A stretch of 36,046 nt of DNA from Vicinamibacteria bacterium (GTDB lineage Bacteria; Acidobacteriota; Vicinamibacteria; Vicinamibacterales; JAENWD01). Below, one piece after another: positions 23,880 through 31,545 of the stretch (positions are counted from its first letter, which is position 1; the number at the start of each line of letters is the position of its first letter). Below the pieces are notes generated by a model. It was not told where the DNA came from and ran no database searches. It saw only the letters and a program-made list of their open reading frames with translations. Made by a program: the position numbers and the translations under genes. The stretch spans positions 1-36,046 of the forward strand of contig JAENWD010000174.1 in assembly GCA_016650245.1 (NCBI GenBank). Reading direction: 5' to 3'.

Positions 23880-25060
23880 CAGACCTGCCTCAGCATCGAC
23901 GTGATGTTCGCGCGATAGGCGCCCACCGCCGGCGCCAACCCCGAGATGAGGCCCATCGCAGCGCCGACGGCAAACATGCCGGCGGCCAAGCCGGCCGACA
24001 TGGCTACCGAGCCGAAGCCCTGCAGGCCCGGAATGGACCCGAGGTTGCCGATCAGAGTGCTGGCCATCAGCACGCCGAGGCCGCTGCCGAGCAGTCCGAT
24101 GACCAGCGCCTCGCCCAGCACCAGCGCGAGCACCAGGGCGGACGGGTAGCCCAGCGTCTTGAGCACCGCTATCTCCGTGCGCCGCTCGCGGATGGCCATG
24201 CTCATCGTGTTGGCTGTGACCAGCAGGATCGTGAAGGCCACGGCCATGCCGATGGCATTCAGGATGAGGCCGAGATCGCCGACGAGCGCGAGGAAGCTCG
24301 CGACAAACTGCGCCTCGGTCTCGGTCTTGGTCTGCGTGTCGCTGTTCTCGAAGGTCGAGTCCACGGCCTTGGCGATCGCGGCGGCCTGTGAGGGGTTGGC
24401 GATCTGCAGACTGTAGGTGCCCACACCCGCCCGCTGGCCCGTCTTCTCGTAGAGGTACTTCCAGTGGAACAGCATCATGTCTCGGGCGTGATTCGGGTAC
24501 TTCTGGGTGTCGACGGAATAGATCGCCCGCACCACGAACTCGAAGGGCTTGTCGGCCCGGTAGGGCGGAATGATGCTTTCGAGCTGAAACGTGCTGCCGA
24601 TCTTCCACCCGTATTTCTCGGCCAGCGCCGGCCCGATGATCGCACCGCGCATGTCCTGCATGAACGCCTGCTTGTCGGCGTCGGTGAGGCCGTACTCGGG
24701 GTACATCGCCAGGTACGGCTCGGCGTCCACCGCGAAGTTGGCGAAAAAGTTCCTCATGTCCGGCTGGCCGCCGCTCGAGCCCATCACGCCGCCAAACCAG
24801 TTGGTCTTGGCCGTCCGCTTCACGCCGGCGATGGCGCCGATGCGCGCCTCGTAGGCCATCGGCAGGTCTTCGGCCAAGCTGATGCGGTGGCGCGTGATCA
24901 GCCGGTCGGTGGCTGCCGTGTCGATGGTGCCGTAAAAGGCGGCCAGCACGGTCTGCAGCGAGGCGATGAGGAAGATGCAGAGCGCCATGGCCGCAATGGT
25001 GCTCGCGGTCCGAATCCAGTTCTTCCGCAGGTGTTTCAAGATGTATGGCAGGTATTTCAT
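23879..25060 (-). CDS. ABC transporter permease, MacB/FtsX family (first permease)
   Basis: A 393-residue permease starting MKYLPYILKHLRKNWIRTAS at 25060. TM1 is about 17-40 (STIAAMALCIFLIASLQTVL), a periplasmic MacB-type domain of about 220 residues follows, and the FtsX region has NAIGMAVAFTILLVTANTM, AIRERRTEIAVLKTLGYPS, LVLGEALVIGLLGSGLGVL and a last helix ending GLISGLAPAVGAYRA. The RRTEIAVLKTLG motif is the coupling helix that contacts the ATPase. The open frame upstream of the ATG is heptad repeat DNA, not coding sequence. It is 49 bp from the ATPase gene. Confidence 0.94.
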   Translation of the reverse strand: MKYLPYILKHLRKNWIRTASTIAAMALCIFLIASLQTVLAAFYGTIDTAATDRLITRHRISLAEDLPMAYEARIGAIAGVKRTAKTNWFGGVMGSSGGQPDMRNFFANFAVDAEPYLAMYPEYGLTDADKQAFMQDMRGAIIGPALAEKYGWKIGSTFQLESIIPPYRADKPFEFVVRAIYSVDTQKYPNHARDMMLFHWKYLYEKTGQRAGVGTYSLQIANPSQAAAIAKAVDSTFENSDTQTKTETEAQFVASFLALVGDLGLILNAIGMAVAFTILLVTANTMSMAIRERRTEIAVLKTLGYPSALVLALVLGEALVIGLLGSGLGVLMASTLIGNLGSIPGLQGFGSVAMSAGLAAGMFAVGAAMGLISGLAPAVGAYRANITSMLRQV

Positions 25061-25074
25061 CGTCAGTTCCCGAG

Positions 25075-25109
25075 ACTCGTAACCCGTAACTCGTAGCTCG
25101 TAACTGGTA
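25075..25109. repeat. Heptad tandem repeat (actcgta/acccgta)
   Basis: Five 7-bp units: actcgta, acccgta, actcgta, gctcgta, actggta. It occupies the gap between the ATPase stop and the first permease start, where a ribosome-binding site should lie. The same family is at 11811-11840 in the other orientation. Confidence 0.75.
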
Positions 25110-25823
25110 CTAGCGTGCGCCAACCGGCGCGGCCACGTCGTGCCGCTCCACGGTCGTCATCAGCACGCCTTTGTCCAGATGCCGCTCGATGTGGGCGCGG
25201 CAGGCGGCGCGCGGGTCGTGCGTGACCATCACGATGGTCTTCTTGAAGTCGCTGTTGAGCGTCTGCAGCAGGTTCAGGATCTCTTCAGCGCTCTTGGCAT
25301 CCAGGTCGCCGGTCGGCTCGTCGGCGACCAGGACCGCCGGGTCCGCCACGACGGCGCGCGCGATGGCGACGCGCTGCTCCTGTCCACCCGAGAGCTGGCG
25401 CGGGTAGTGATGCGATCGGTCTGCAAGGCCGACGATCTTGAGCGCCGTCATGGCCCGTTCGCGGCGCTGCTTCCTGGGCAGCTTCGTCAGCAGCAGCGGC
25501 AGCTCGACGTTTTCCACCGCCGTCAGCACCGGGATCAGGTTGTAGAACTGGAAGATGAACCCGATGTTGCGGCTGCGCCACTTGGCCAGCGGGCCTTCAG
25601 ACAGCGTCGTCAGGTCGGTCCCCGACACGATGACTTTGCCCGACGTGGGACGGTCGATGCCCGCAATCAGGTTCAGCAGCGTCGTCTTGCCGGACCCCGA
25701 CGGCCCCATCAGCGCGACGAACTCGCCCTCGGGCACTTCCAGGCTCAGACCGTCGAGGACGACGATCTCCTGGCTGTCGCGCTTGTAGATCTTTCGAACG
25801 CTCTGCACATCAACTGCGGCCAT
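25110..25823 (-). CDS. ABC transporter ATP-binding protein, MacB/LolD family
   Basis: A 237-residue ATPase with all motifs: Walker [11 protein letters not shown]-loop [22 protein letters not shown], signature [15 protein letters not shown], Walker [14 protein letters not shown] and switch His in MVTHDP. The QFYNLIP and [10 protein letters not shown] context is typical of the MacB/LolD group, which uses mechanotransmission rather than solute translocation. The ATG at 25823 has a GGAGGAG ribosome-binding site 7 bp upstream. It lies downstream of the HlyD-like adaptor gene and upstream of two permease genes, all on the minus strand. Confidence 0.97.
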   Translation of the reverse strand: MAAVDVQSVRKIYKRDSQEIVVLDGLSLEVPEGEFVALMGPSGSGKTTLLNLIAGIDRPTSGKVIVSGTDLTTLSEGPLAKWRSRNIGFIFQFYNLIPVLTAVENVELPLLLTKLPRKQRRERAMTALKIVGLADRSHHYPRQLSGGQEQRVAIARAVVADPAVLVADEPTGDLDAKSAEEILNLLQTLNSDFKKTIVMVTHDPRAACRAHIERHLDKGVLMTTVERHDVAAPVGAR

Positions 25824-25842
25824 GAACAATCTCCTCCACAAT

Positions 25843-25881
25843 CACGACGGCACGACGGCACGACGGCACGACGGCACGACG
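25843..25881. repeat. 8-bp tandem repeat (cacgacgg)
   Basis: Four perfect copies plus seven bases of a fifth, immediately upstream of the ATPase ribosome-binding site. Likely prone to slippage. Confidence 0.85.
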
Positions 25882-25890
25882 CACCTCGAG

Positions 25891-25923
25891 GAACCTGAAG
25901 AACCCGAAGAACCCGAAGAACCC
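25891..25923. repeat. 9-bp tandem repeat (gaacccgaa)
   Basis: Units gaacctgaa, gaacccgaa, gaacccgaa and a partial gaaccc. The first 18 bp are identical to 31861-31878, which lies inside the SCO1-like coding sequence. Confidence 0.8.
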
Positions 25924-25926
25924 TGT

Positions 25927-25947
25927 GGGCGGGTTTGAAACCCGCCC
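25927..25947. repeat. Perfect 10-bp-arm palindrome after the adaptor gene stop
   Basis: Arms gggcgggttt and aaacccgccc around a single base, ending exactly where the stop codon of the HlyD-like gene begins. It could be a hairpin that attenuates or stabilises the operon transcript between adaptor and ATPase genes. It has no T-run on either side, so strong termination is not expected. Confidence 0.7.
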
Positions 25948-27228
25948 CTACCGTTTCTTGACCGCCGCGCCGTCTTTCAGCGTCTCGGCTGGCTTGTCCA
26001 CCAGCGTCTCGCTGCCGGCCAGGCCATCGGTGACGATCACGCGATCGCCGCGGACGGCGCCGGTGGCGATGGTGCGCATCTGCACGCGATCGCCGACGAT
26101 CTCGAACACTTTCGGCCCGTCGCGATTCACCACCGCGCTTTGCGGGACCAGAATCACGGACTTGGCCGGCACGGCCTCGACGGCCACCGGCGCCTCGGCG
26201 CGCTGCGGCTCGAGGAACGTGACCTTCGCGCTCATCTCGGGCTTGAGGTCCTTGTCCTTGTCGATGAGCGTCACCTTGGTCAGCACCGTCGCCTTGGTGC
26301 GATCGGCCGTCGGGATGACCTGGCGCAGCACGGCTTTGTACTTGCGATCAGGGAACGCCTCGACGGTGATCTCGGCCGGCTGGCCTTCGGTGAGCTTGGC
26401 GACGTTGGCCTCGTTGACGTCGGCTTCCATCTCGAGCGTCGCCAGATCGGCCAGCGCGACGATGGCGCCGCTGGCGGTGGAGATATTCACTCCGGGCGGA
26501 ATGGGCGCGACGCTTTCGCCGATCTCGGCCATCTTGCGCACGACGGTGCCGGAAAACGGCGCGCGAATCACCGTGTTCTGCAACTGCGCCTGGGCATAGG
26601 TGAGGTCAGCTCTGGCCAGGGCGGCCGACGCGACGGTCCGCTCGCGCTCGGCACTCGCCTGCGCCAGGGCCGCTTCGGCCAGCTTCACACGGCTCTTGTT
26701 GGCGTCGAGCTGATCCACGGGCACGAGCTTGTCGGCGATCAGCCGCTCGGAGACGCCCAATTGCCGACGCGCTTCGGCGACGTCGGCCTCTGCGCGTTGA
26801 ATGGAGGCATCGGCCGAGCGCTGCGAGGCCGCGGCTTGCTGCACCTGCGCCTGCGCGCGGGCCACGTTGGCCACGAAATCCGAGCTCTCGAGGCGGGCGA
26901 TCAGGTCGCCTTCGCGCAACTGGCTGCCTTCTTCCACGCGCAATTCAGACAGGCGGCCCTGGATCTTCGACGAGACGATCGCCTCCCGGCGCGCGACGAT
27001 ATAACCGGAGGCGGTCAGCACGGGAGTGCCCGCTGGCGCGGTGGAGCGGCGCTCGACGCTCGGGGTCACGGTCGCGACCTCAACAGCGGCGTTGGCGCTG
27101 CGCCATGCCAGCGCCCCGCCGCCCAGCGCGACGATGACCACGGCGAGCAGAATCCACAGCCCCTTGCGGGACGTCTCGGGCGCCTCGTTGAGGCGCAGCG
27201 ACGCCAGGTCGGCCTTCAAATCGCTCAC
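25948..27228 (-). CDS. Periplasmic adaptor (HlyD/MacA-like) of the ABC exporter
   Basis: A 426-residue membrane-fusion protein. One inner-membrane anchor (about 24-43, LWILLAVVIVALGGGALAW) is followed by a biotinyl-lipoyl half-motif (GYIVARREAIVSSKIQGRLSELRVEEGSQLREGDLIARLES). A coiled-coil hairpin of about 100 residues comes next (ARAQAQVQQAAASQRSADAS through ASAERERTVASAALARADL). The second lipoyl half (VIRAPFSGTVVRKMAEIGE), a β-barrel domain and a membrane-proximal domain close the protein. It heads the minus-strand operon, and with a MacB-like ATPase and two permeases it should build a tripartite exporter. No TolC gene is nearby, so the outer-membrane partner is elsewhere or not needed. 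Confidence 0.95.
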   Translation of the reverse strand: MSDLKADLASLRLNEAPETSRKGLWILLAVVIVALGGGALAWRSANAAVEVATVTPSVERRSTAPAGTPVLTASGYIVARREAIVSSKIQGRLSELRVEEGSQLREGDLIARLESSDFVANVARAQAQVQQAAASQRSADASIQRAEADVAEARRQLGVSERLIADKLVPVDQLDANKSRVKLAEAALAQASAERERTVASAALARADLTYAQAQLQNTVIRAPFSGTVVRKMAEIGESVAPIPPGVNISTASGAIVALADLATLEMEADVNEANVAKLTEGQPAEITVEAFPDRKYKAVLRQVIPTADRTKATVLTKVTLIDKDKDLKPEMSAKVTFLEPQRAEAPVAVEAVPAKSVILVPQSAVVNRDGPKVFEIVGDRVQMRTIATGAVRGDRVIVTDGLAGSETLVDKPAETLKDGAAVKKR

Positions 27229-27389
27229 GTGTGCCTGAACTCCTTGGATGGGAACGCGTACTTTATCCGACTGCGCTGCGGCGGTCCATGCGGCCAGCGG
27301 TTACGACAACCTACGACGGCGCGAGGGTCCAAAGTTCACGGTAGCGGTACTGCGGGCCGGGCGCCATTGACAAACATCACAAACAAGGG

Positions 27390-27487
27390 CCTCGGGCCTC
27401 TGGAGCTGACGACGCTAGCCTCAGGCCTCTGGAACTGACGACGCTAGCCTCAGGCCTCTGGAACTGACGACGCTAGCCTCGGGCCTT
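27390..27487. repeat. 29-bp tandem repeat, three copies plus a partial
   Basis: Units at 27390-27418, 27419-27447 and 27448-27476 (second and third identical; each starts cctcRggcctctgg and ends gacgctag), then 11 bp of a fourth. A related unit is at 4143-4180. There are no spacers, so it is not a CRISPR array. Confidence 0.85.
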
Positions 27488-27555
27488 AGGTCACGTGACT
27501 AACGTCTTATGGCGCAATTAGTTATGTCGAATGTGGCGAATGAACGAAAGGGCGC

Positions 27556-27606
27556 CGACCAACCAACCTGCCCAACCCGATCAACCCGATCCACCTGGTC
27601 AACCTC
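27556..27606. repeat. caaccc-rich repeat tract
   Basis: Reiterated caacc/caacccgat units, related to the tract at 6651-6690. Confidence 0.5.
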
Positions 27607-27688
27607 GGTCCCCAGCACCTTATTCCGTCAACCGTTGAAACGGCTTCCCGCGCGCGATTGGCGACGGGCATAGCCCGCAGTCCGTAGC

Positions 27689-29671
27689 CTAGAGCCCAGA
27701 GCCGATCTTCTTGATCGCCGCCTGCGCGGCCCACCGAACGCGCGGCTGCCGCTCGAGTTCCTTCAAGAGCGGCAGCGCCGGCGCGGCAGCTCGACCGAGT
27801 TCGCCGAGCGCATCGGCCACGCTTCTGAGCACGTGCACGTGTTGGCCTGGAACGCGGCCTGCCGCCACGAGCGCGTCGAGCGTGGACGGATCGCGCAGCC
27901 GTCCGATCGCTTGCGCCGCGATCATGCGCACGCCGACCTCGTCGTCTTTCAGACGCGCAATCAGCGCGTCACGCGCGGGACCGGCAGCCGCTCCCGCGTC
28001 GCGGAGTCCCAGCGCGGCCAGGCCCCGGACGACGTGGTCCTCATCGGTCAGGGCGCGTGTGAGTGTCGCCACTGCGTCGGCGGTCACCGGCGTCTGGTCG
28101 GCGATGGCTCGAATGGCCTGGGCGCGGCTGGCCGCCGGATCGGCCACGGGGCCCGCGCCCAGCCTGGCGAGGATGAGCGTGTCGATGCCGAAGTTGAAGG
28201 CCGTGGACGCGTTGTTCTTGCCGACACAGACGAAACGCAGCGTGTGCCGTCCCCTGGCCAGCGTGGCCCATCCGATCAGGTGATCCTCGGCGACGTAGGT
28301 CTCGGTGAAGTACGCGTCGATGCGGCCGGTGTCCCCGGCGTTGGCACCGGGCTCGTGCTCCAGCACCGTGCTGCTTGCCGTGGACTGACCGTCGAGCTCG
28401 ACGACATAGGCGCCGTAGTCGGGGCTGTGCGCCAGCTGCGCGACCAATTCGTAGCGGCCCTCGGCGGCCACGTCGAACGGGACCGTGACGGCGGCGCCCG
28501 GACCGCTGCCCTCGAAGAACAGGATGTCCTTCGACCAGAACACGTCCTTCTGCACCGACGCTTTGCCGGATTCAGCCGTCACCTCGCTTGCGCGCTGCTC
28601 GACTTCGATCTGCTGCGCGTTGCCGATCGGCAGTCGGGCGGCGCCGTACGGCAGATCGGGCTGGTCGGTCGCGATCCCGCGCTGATACCAGAACGCCACG
28701 CTGCTGAACAGGTCTGCGCGCTCCTCGAATGCCGAGCGCACCGACCCATCGGCGTTGTAGGTCCAGCCGGCGTGCTCGATGTCGAGCCGCAGCGAGCGGC
28801 GGAACGGCACGGGATCCACGACGTGCCACCGGTACGCGCCCAGGCGCGCGCCCACGCCGGTGCCCTCCGCGATGGGTACGCCGGTGTAGAGCGAGTCGCC
28901 GACGCGAAAGCTCCATGCGTCGTTGAAGTAGTCCTCGGTCCCGGTGCCTTCGATGACTGGTGCCGAGTTGCCGTCCACGTAGAAGCGCTCGTCGCCCTCG
29001 CCGAACCAGCCGGCCTCGTTCTGGACGATGTTGAGCACCGTGCCGACGTAGTGGCCCTGTCCGGCGACCGAGAGAATCTCGTAGGGTGTGCCCGCTTTGG
29101 CGGGCAGCGCCTGCCGGAACCGCGCGTGAAAGTAGGTGGTGTCGGGGGGCACCGACGGCAGCGTCCGCCAGTCGACGTGGTAGTAGAGATTCGACACACG
29201 GCGGCGGCCTTCGTTGGTGATCGTGATGCGGATGCGTTTGGCAAAGGGCATCTGCCAGTAGCTGTTGCGCGACCGCCCGCTCGAACTGTTGCGCGCCATC
29301 GCCGAGTTGATCGAGCGCTCGAAGCCGTGGCCGACGCCGAAGAAGTCGCCGACCGGCGCGTCCACGCTCGGGACCGGGCTGTCGTCGTAGTACACGCGCA
29401 GGCGAAGCAGGCGCGGCCAGCCGTACTCGTTGGCGGCCACCGTGAGCCAGATGTGGTTGACGACGCCGGGTCCGGCAAGGTCGGCCAGCGTGACGGTCTC
29501 GCCGGCGATGGGTCGCAGGCTGTCGTCGTTGGAGTCAGGGTCGCGGTTGTTGCTCGACACCCTCGCGGCCTCGCCCTCCTGGAGCCGCGTGAGGCTCGAG
29601 GGGTCAACCCCCACCGGTGTCTGGGCAAAGACTCCTGCAGCGCAGAGAACGACGATGATCGCGATACGCAT
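27689..29671 (-). CDS. Exported GH172 (DUF2961) protein with C-terminal HEAT repeats
   Basis: A 660-residue exported protein starting MRIAIIVVLCAAGVFAQ at 29671. The DUF2961 fold, now glycoside hydrolase family 172 (difructose dianhydride/α-D-fructofuranosidase and exo-arabinofuranosidase members), covers about 35-350. Its marks are GDFFGVGHGF, SYWQMPFAKRIRITITNEG, GHYVGTVL, GWFGEGDERFYVDG, VIEGTGTEDYFND and RWHVVDPVPF; the Glu residues in GEGDE and GTGTED match the catalytic region of the family. A β-sandwich carbohydrate-binding-like region follows (about 375-505). The last 120 residues are HEAT-like repeats (RALTDEDHVVRGLAALGLRD, RLKDDEVGVRMIAAQAIGRL). A role in extracellular or periplasmic furanoside breakdown is inferred. 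Confidence 0.92.
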   Translation of the reverse strand: MRIAIIVVLCAAGVFAQTPVGVDPSSLTRLQEGEAARVSSNNRDPDSNDDSLRPIAGETVTLADLAGPGVVNHIWLTVAANEYGWPRLLRLRVYYDDSPVPSVDAPVGDFFGVGHGFERSINSAMARNSSSGRSRNSYWQMPFAKRIRITITNEGRRRVSNLYYHVDWRTLPSVPPDTTYFHARFRQALPAKAGTPYEILSVAGQGHYVGTVLNIVQNEAGWFGEGDERFYVDGNSAPVIEGTGTEDYFNDAWSFRVGDSLYTGVPIAEGTGVGARLGAYRWHVVDPVPFRRSLRLDIEHAGWTYNADGSVRSAFEERADLFSSVAFWYQRGIATDQPDLPYGAARLPIGNAQQIEVEQRASEVTAESGKASVQKDVFWSKDILFFEGSGPGAAVTVPFDVAAEGRYELVAQLAHSPDYGAYVVELDGQSTASSTVLEHEPGANAGDTGRIDAYFTETYVAEDHLIGWATLARGRHTLRFVCVGKNNASTAFNFGIDTLILARLGAGPVADPAASRAQAIRAIADQTPVTADAVATLTRALTDEDHVVRGLAALGLRDAGAAAGPARDALIARLKDDEVGVRMIAAQAIGRLRDPSTLDALVAAGRVPGQHVHVLRSVADALGELGRAAAPALPLLKELERQPRVRWAAQAAIKKIGSGL

Positions 29672-29679
29672 GTGGTTAG

Positions 29680-29755
29680 CGCAGATTACACAGATTCTTC
29701 TTTCCAAGCGTGCGGAAGACAGAAGAAAACGATCTGGTCATCGGCGTAATCTGCG
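29680..29755. repeat. Inverted repeat between GH172 and EEP genes
   Basis: Perfect 10-bp arms cgcagattac (29680-29689) and gtaatctgcg (29746-29755) enclose about 56 bp upstream of the GH172 start. Resembles the outer parts of the cgtcaatctgcaat composite repeats. Confidence 0.55.
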
Positions 29756-29788
29756 GATGAAACCTGTCCGTGCAATCCAGAACATCGA

Positions 29789-30517
29789 TCAAATCGCGAC
29801 GCGAAGCGTCGCCACAAGCGGCAGATGGTCTGACGCGATCAGCGCGCGCCGCGATCGAACCAGTTCCACCTTCTCGACTTCGACGTCGCCCTGGTAGTAG
29901 ATGTGATCCAGGTGCACCATCGGGAAGATCCCCGGATACGTGTGGCGCCTGCGAAGATGTGCCGAGAGATCGATGCCTTGCAGCCGCTCGCTCAGCAGCG
30001 CCGAGGCTGGCCCGCGCGTCCACTCGTTGAAGTCGCCGAGCACGATCTTGGGCCCCGTCACGCGGCGGTCGCTGACGATGCTGGCAAGCCGTTCGGCCTG
30101 CACGCGACGCTCGAGAATCGCGGTGCCGAAGTGCACGTTGTAGAGGTGCAGGATCACGCCGTCCATATCGAGGTCGACGCGCATGCAGCCGCGCGGCTCG
30201 CACGTCTTCCACGACAGGTTGTAGCGGAGCTGGTGGACGATGGGGAAGCGCGACAGCACGACGTTGCCGAACTGGTGGCTCCACAGCTGGCGGGTCGGCG
30301 CCATCACCCAGCCCATGCCAAGCGCCGCGCCGAACGCTTCAGCATGCCCCCCGTGGCGCGGTCCAGCGCCCACCACCTTTTGCAGGGCGACGACGTCGGC
30401 GTCGATGTCCTGAAGCACCGCGGCAATGCGATCGGGCTTGGTACGACCGTCGAGGCCGCGGCCGCGATGGACGTTGTAGGTGACGACGCGGATGGTATGG
30501 GAGCGACGTTCGGTCAT
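29789..30517 (-). CDS. Endonuclease/exonuclease/phosphatase (EEP) family protein with atypical LQK motif
   Basis: A 242-residue member of the DNase I/sphingomyelinase/phosphatase superfamily. It keeps VVTYNVHRGRG (N15), the His region YNVHFG, GDFNEW (D162, N164) and the closing SDHLPL (D230, H231). The metal-binding Glu of the usual D-x-x-A-L-Q-E motif is replaced by Lys47 (ADVVALQKVVG). In DNase I-like enzymes that Glu coordinates the catalytic metal, so activity may be altered or lost. There is no signal peptide. It is divergent from the small CPCC protein, with 58 bp between starts. Confidence 0.9.
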   Translation of the reverse strand: MTERRSHTIRVVTYNVHRGRGLDGRTKPDRIAAVLQDIDADVVALQKVVGAGPRHGGHAEAFGAALGMGWVMAPTRQLWSHQFGNVVLSRFPIVHQLRYNLSWKTCEPRGCMRVDLDMDGVILHLYNVHFGTAILERRVQAERLASIVSDRRVTGPKIVLGDFNEWTRGPASALLSERLQGIDLSAHLRRRHTYPGIFPMVHLDHIYYQGDVEVEKVELVRSRRALIASDHLPLVATLRVAI

Positions 30518-30575
30518 CGGTCACGGCCGCCGGCGGGCTGGGGGGCCGTCAGGGTCTGGGGTGTATCATACCGGC

Positions 30576-30878
30576 ATGTCGCGCCTGATATCGGAAGTCG
30601 AAGTCCCGTGCCCGTGCTGTGGCGCCGTTTTGGTGTTCGATCGGAACCTCGGACGCGTCATCTCGCACGCGCAGCCCGAGCGCGGCGACAAACCTGAACT
30701 GAACGACGCCCAGCGAATCGTCGCCGCCGAAGCCGCACGACGCGAGGCGATTTTCGAGAAGTCCGTGCAGAGCGAGAAGACGCGCGGCGACGACCTGGCG
30801 AAGCGCTTCGAGGAGGCGCTCAGGCAGGCGAAGCAGGAGCCGATCTCGAGGCCGAAGCGAGACTTCGACCTGGACTGA
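30576..30878 (+). CDS. Small CPCC-motif protein
   Basis: A 100-residue cytoplasmic protein of unknown function. The N terminus has PCPCCGAVLVFDRNLGRVISH, a half zinc ribbon with only two metal-binding-type cysteine pairs fused as CPCC, then a charged helical region (AAEAARREAIFEKSVQSEKT, later AKRFEEALRQAKQE) likely to be coiled-coil, ending in FDLD. The second pair of ligands for a full zinc ribbon is absent, so it may dimerise around a metal or use His31. The ATG at 30576 is used; the frame extends upstream but overlaps the divergent EEP gene. Its 3' end overlaps the convergent transglutaminase-like gene by 59 bp. Confidence 0.8.
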   Translation: MSRLISEVEVPCPCCGAVLVFDRNLGRVISHAQPERGDKPELNDAQRIVAAEAARREAIFEKSVQSEKTRGDDLAKRFEEALRQAKQEPISRPKRDFDLD

Positions 30879-31545
30879 CCCCAGCGAATCCGATCCCCTC
30901 GGCCCTCAGAAATTCCTCCGGGATCGGCGTCCACTTCTCCCGCCCCTTGTAATCCACGGGTTTGATTCCGTGCATCTTCCGGAATGCGCGATACCGACGT
31001 CGCAGGTCGGCGATGTGCGCGGCGTTGGTCTTGATGTGCCGATGCGGGTAGTCGAGCAGGAACTGCTCGGCCGGCCAGACAAAGCGGCGCGAGAACCGCC
31101 AGTCGTAGTCGCCCATCTGCCGCATGTCGACGACGGCATAGCCGGTGACGCCGCCTGTGAAGTCCACGTAGGGCTCCACATAGCTCACCGCGAGCGCGCG
31201 CGGAGTCGCAAAGACCGGCTTGCGTCCGTGAAGACCAGGGTCGCGTGACCGCGCAACCGATCCCCACGCGCCGCCCTGCTGATACGCGAACAGCACGTGG
31301 TCGAGGCGGTCGATGGACTCGAAGCTCAGGACCAGCGGCGGGTAGCCGTGCTGCTCCAGCACGACCGCCGCAAACATCGCTGCCTCGAAACAGTGGGCCG
31401 TGCCCGCGCGGACCACGCCGCGGAAGCTGCGAAGCGTCTCGCCGCCCGGCTCGGTGTTGTAGCGCAGCGCATTCAGATACGCCTGAACCTTGGCGGGCGT
31501 GGACAAGCGGCTGATGAGGCGCCACTCGCTGGCGGTGAACCTCAC
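30820..31545 (-). CDS. Transglutaminase-like (papain-fold) protein
   Basis: A 241-residue protein without signal peptide. TAHCFEAAMFAAVVLEQHGYPP puts Cys52 at the N terminus of a helix, the transglutaminase/papain arrangement, and RLDHVLFAY supplies His83 at the expected spacing; a third acidic or polar residue is likely in the following strand. Downstream, YVDFTGGVTGYAVVDMR and FLLDYPHRHIKTNAAHIADLR add a conserved-looking segment. The start is GTG at 31545, overlapping the stop of the SCO1-like gene (GTGA), so the two are translationally coupled. The last 20 residues, rich in Ser and Ala, overlap the convergent CPCC gene and may be nonessential. Confidence 0.75.
   Translation of the reverse strand: MRFTASEWRLISRLSTPAKVQAYLNALRYNTEPGGETLRSFRGVVRAGTAHCFEAAMFAAVVLEQHGYPPLVLSFESIDRLDHVLFAYQQGGAWGSVARSRDPGLHGRKPVFATPRALAVSYVEPYVDFTGGVTGYAVVDMRQMGDYDWRFSRRFVWPAEQFLLDYPHRHIKTNAAHIADLRRRYRAFRKMHGIKPVDYKGREKWTPIPEEFLRAEGIGFAGVSPGRSLASASRSAPASPA

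Larger units (their letters stand above)
27229..27688. other. 460-bp intergenic region with several repeats
   Basis: Lies between the 5' end of the export operon and the 3' end of the GH172 gene. It holds the promoter region of the export operon at its left end, the 29-bp tandem repeat (27390-27487), a caaccc-rich tract (27556-27606) and no credible gene; short open frames here are repeat-derived. Confidence 0.7.

Noticed and set aside
22713-24608. Second permease frame extended to 631 residues
   Set aside because: The extra N terminus is a shadow of the first permease gene; the proper start overlaps its stop at 23879.
27390-27487. Possible CRISPR array
   Set aside because: The units are adjacent with no spacers and there are no cas genes.
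27833-29749. 638-codon plus-strand frame opposite the GH172 gene
   Set aside because: It is complementary to a clear DUF2961 coding sequence and has no recognisable motifs.
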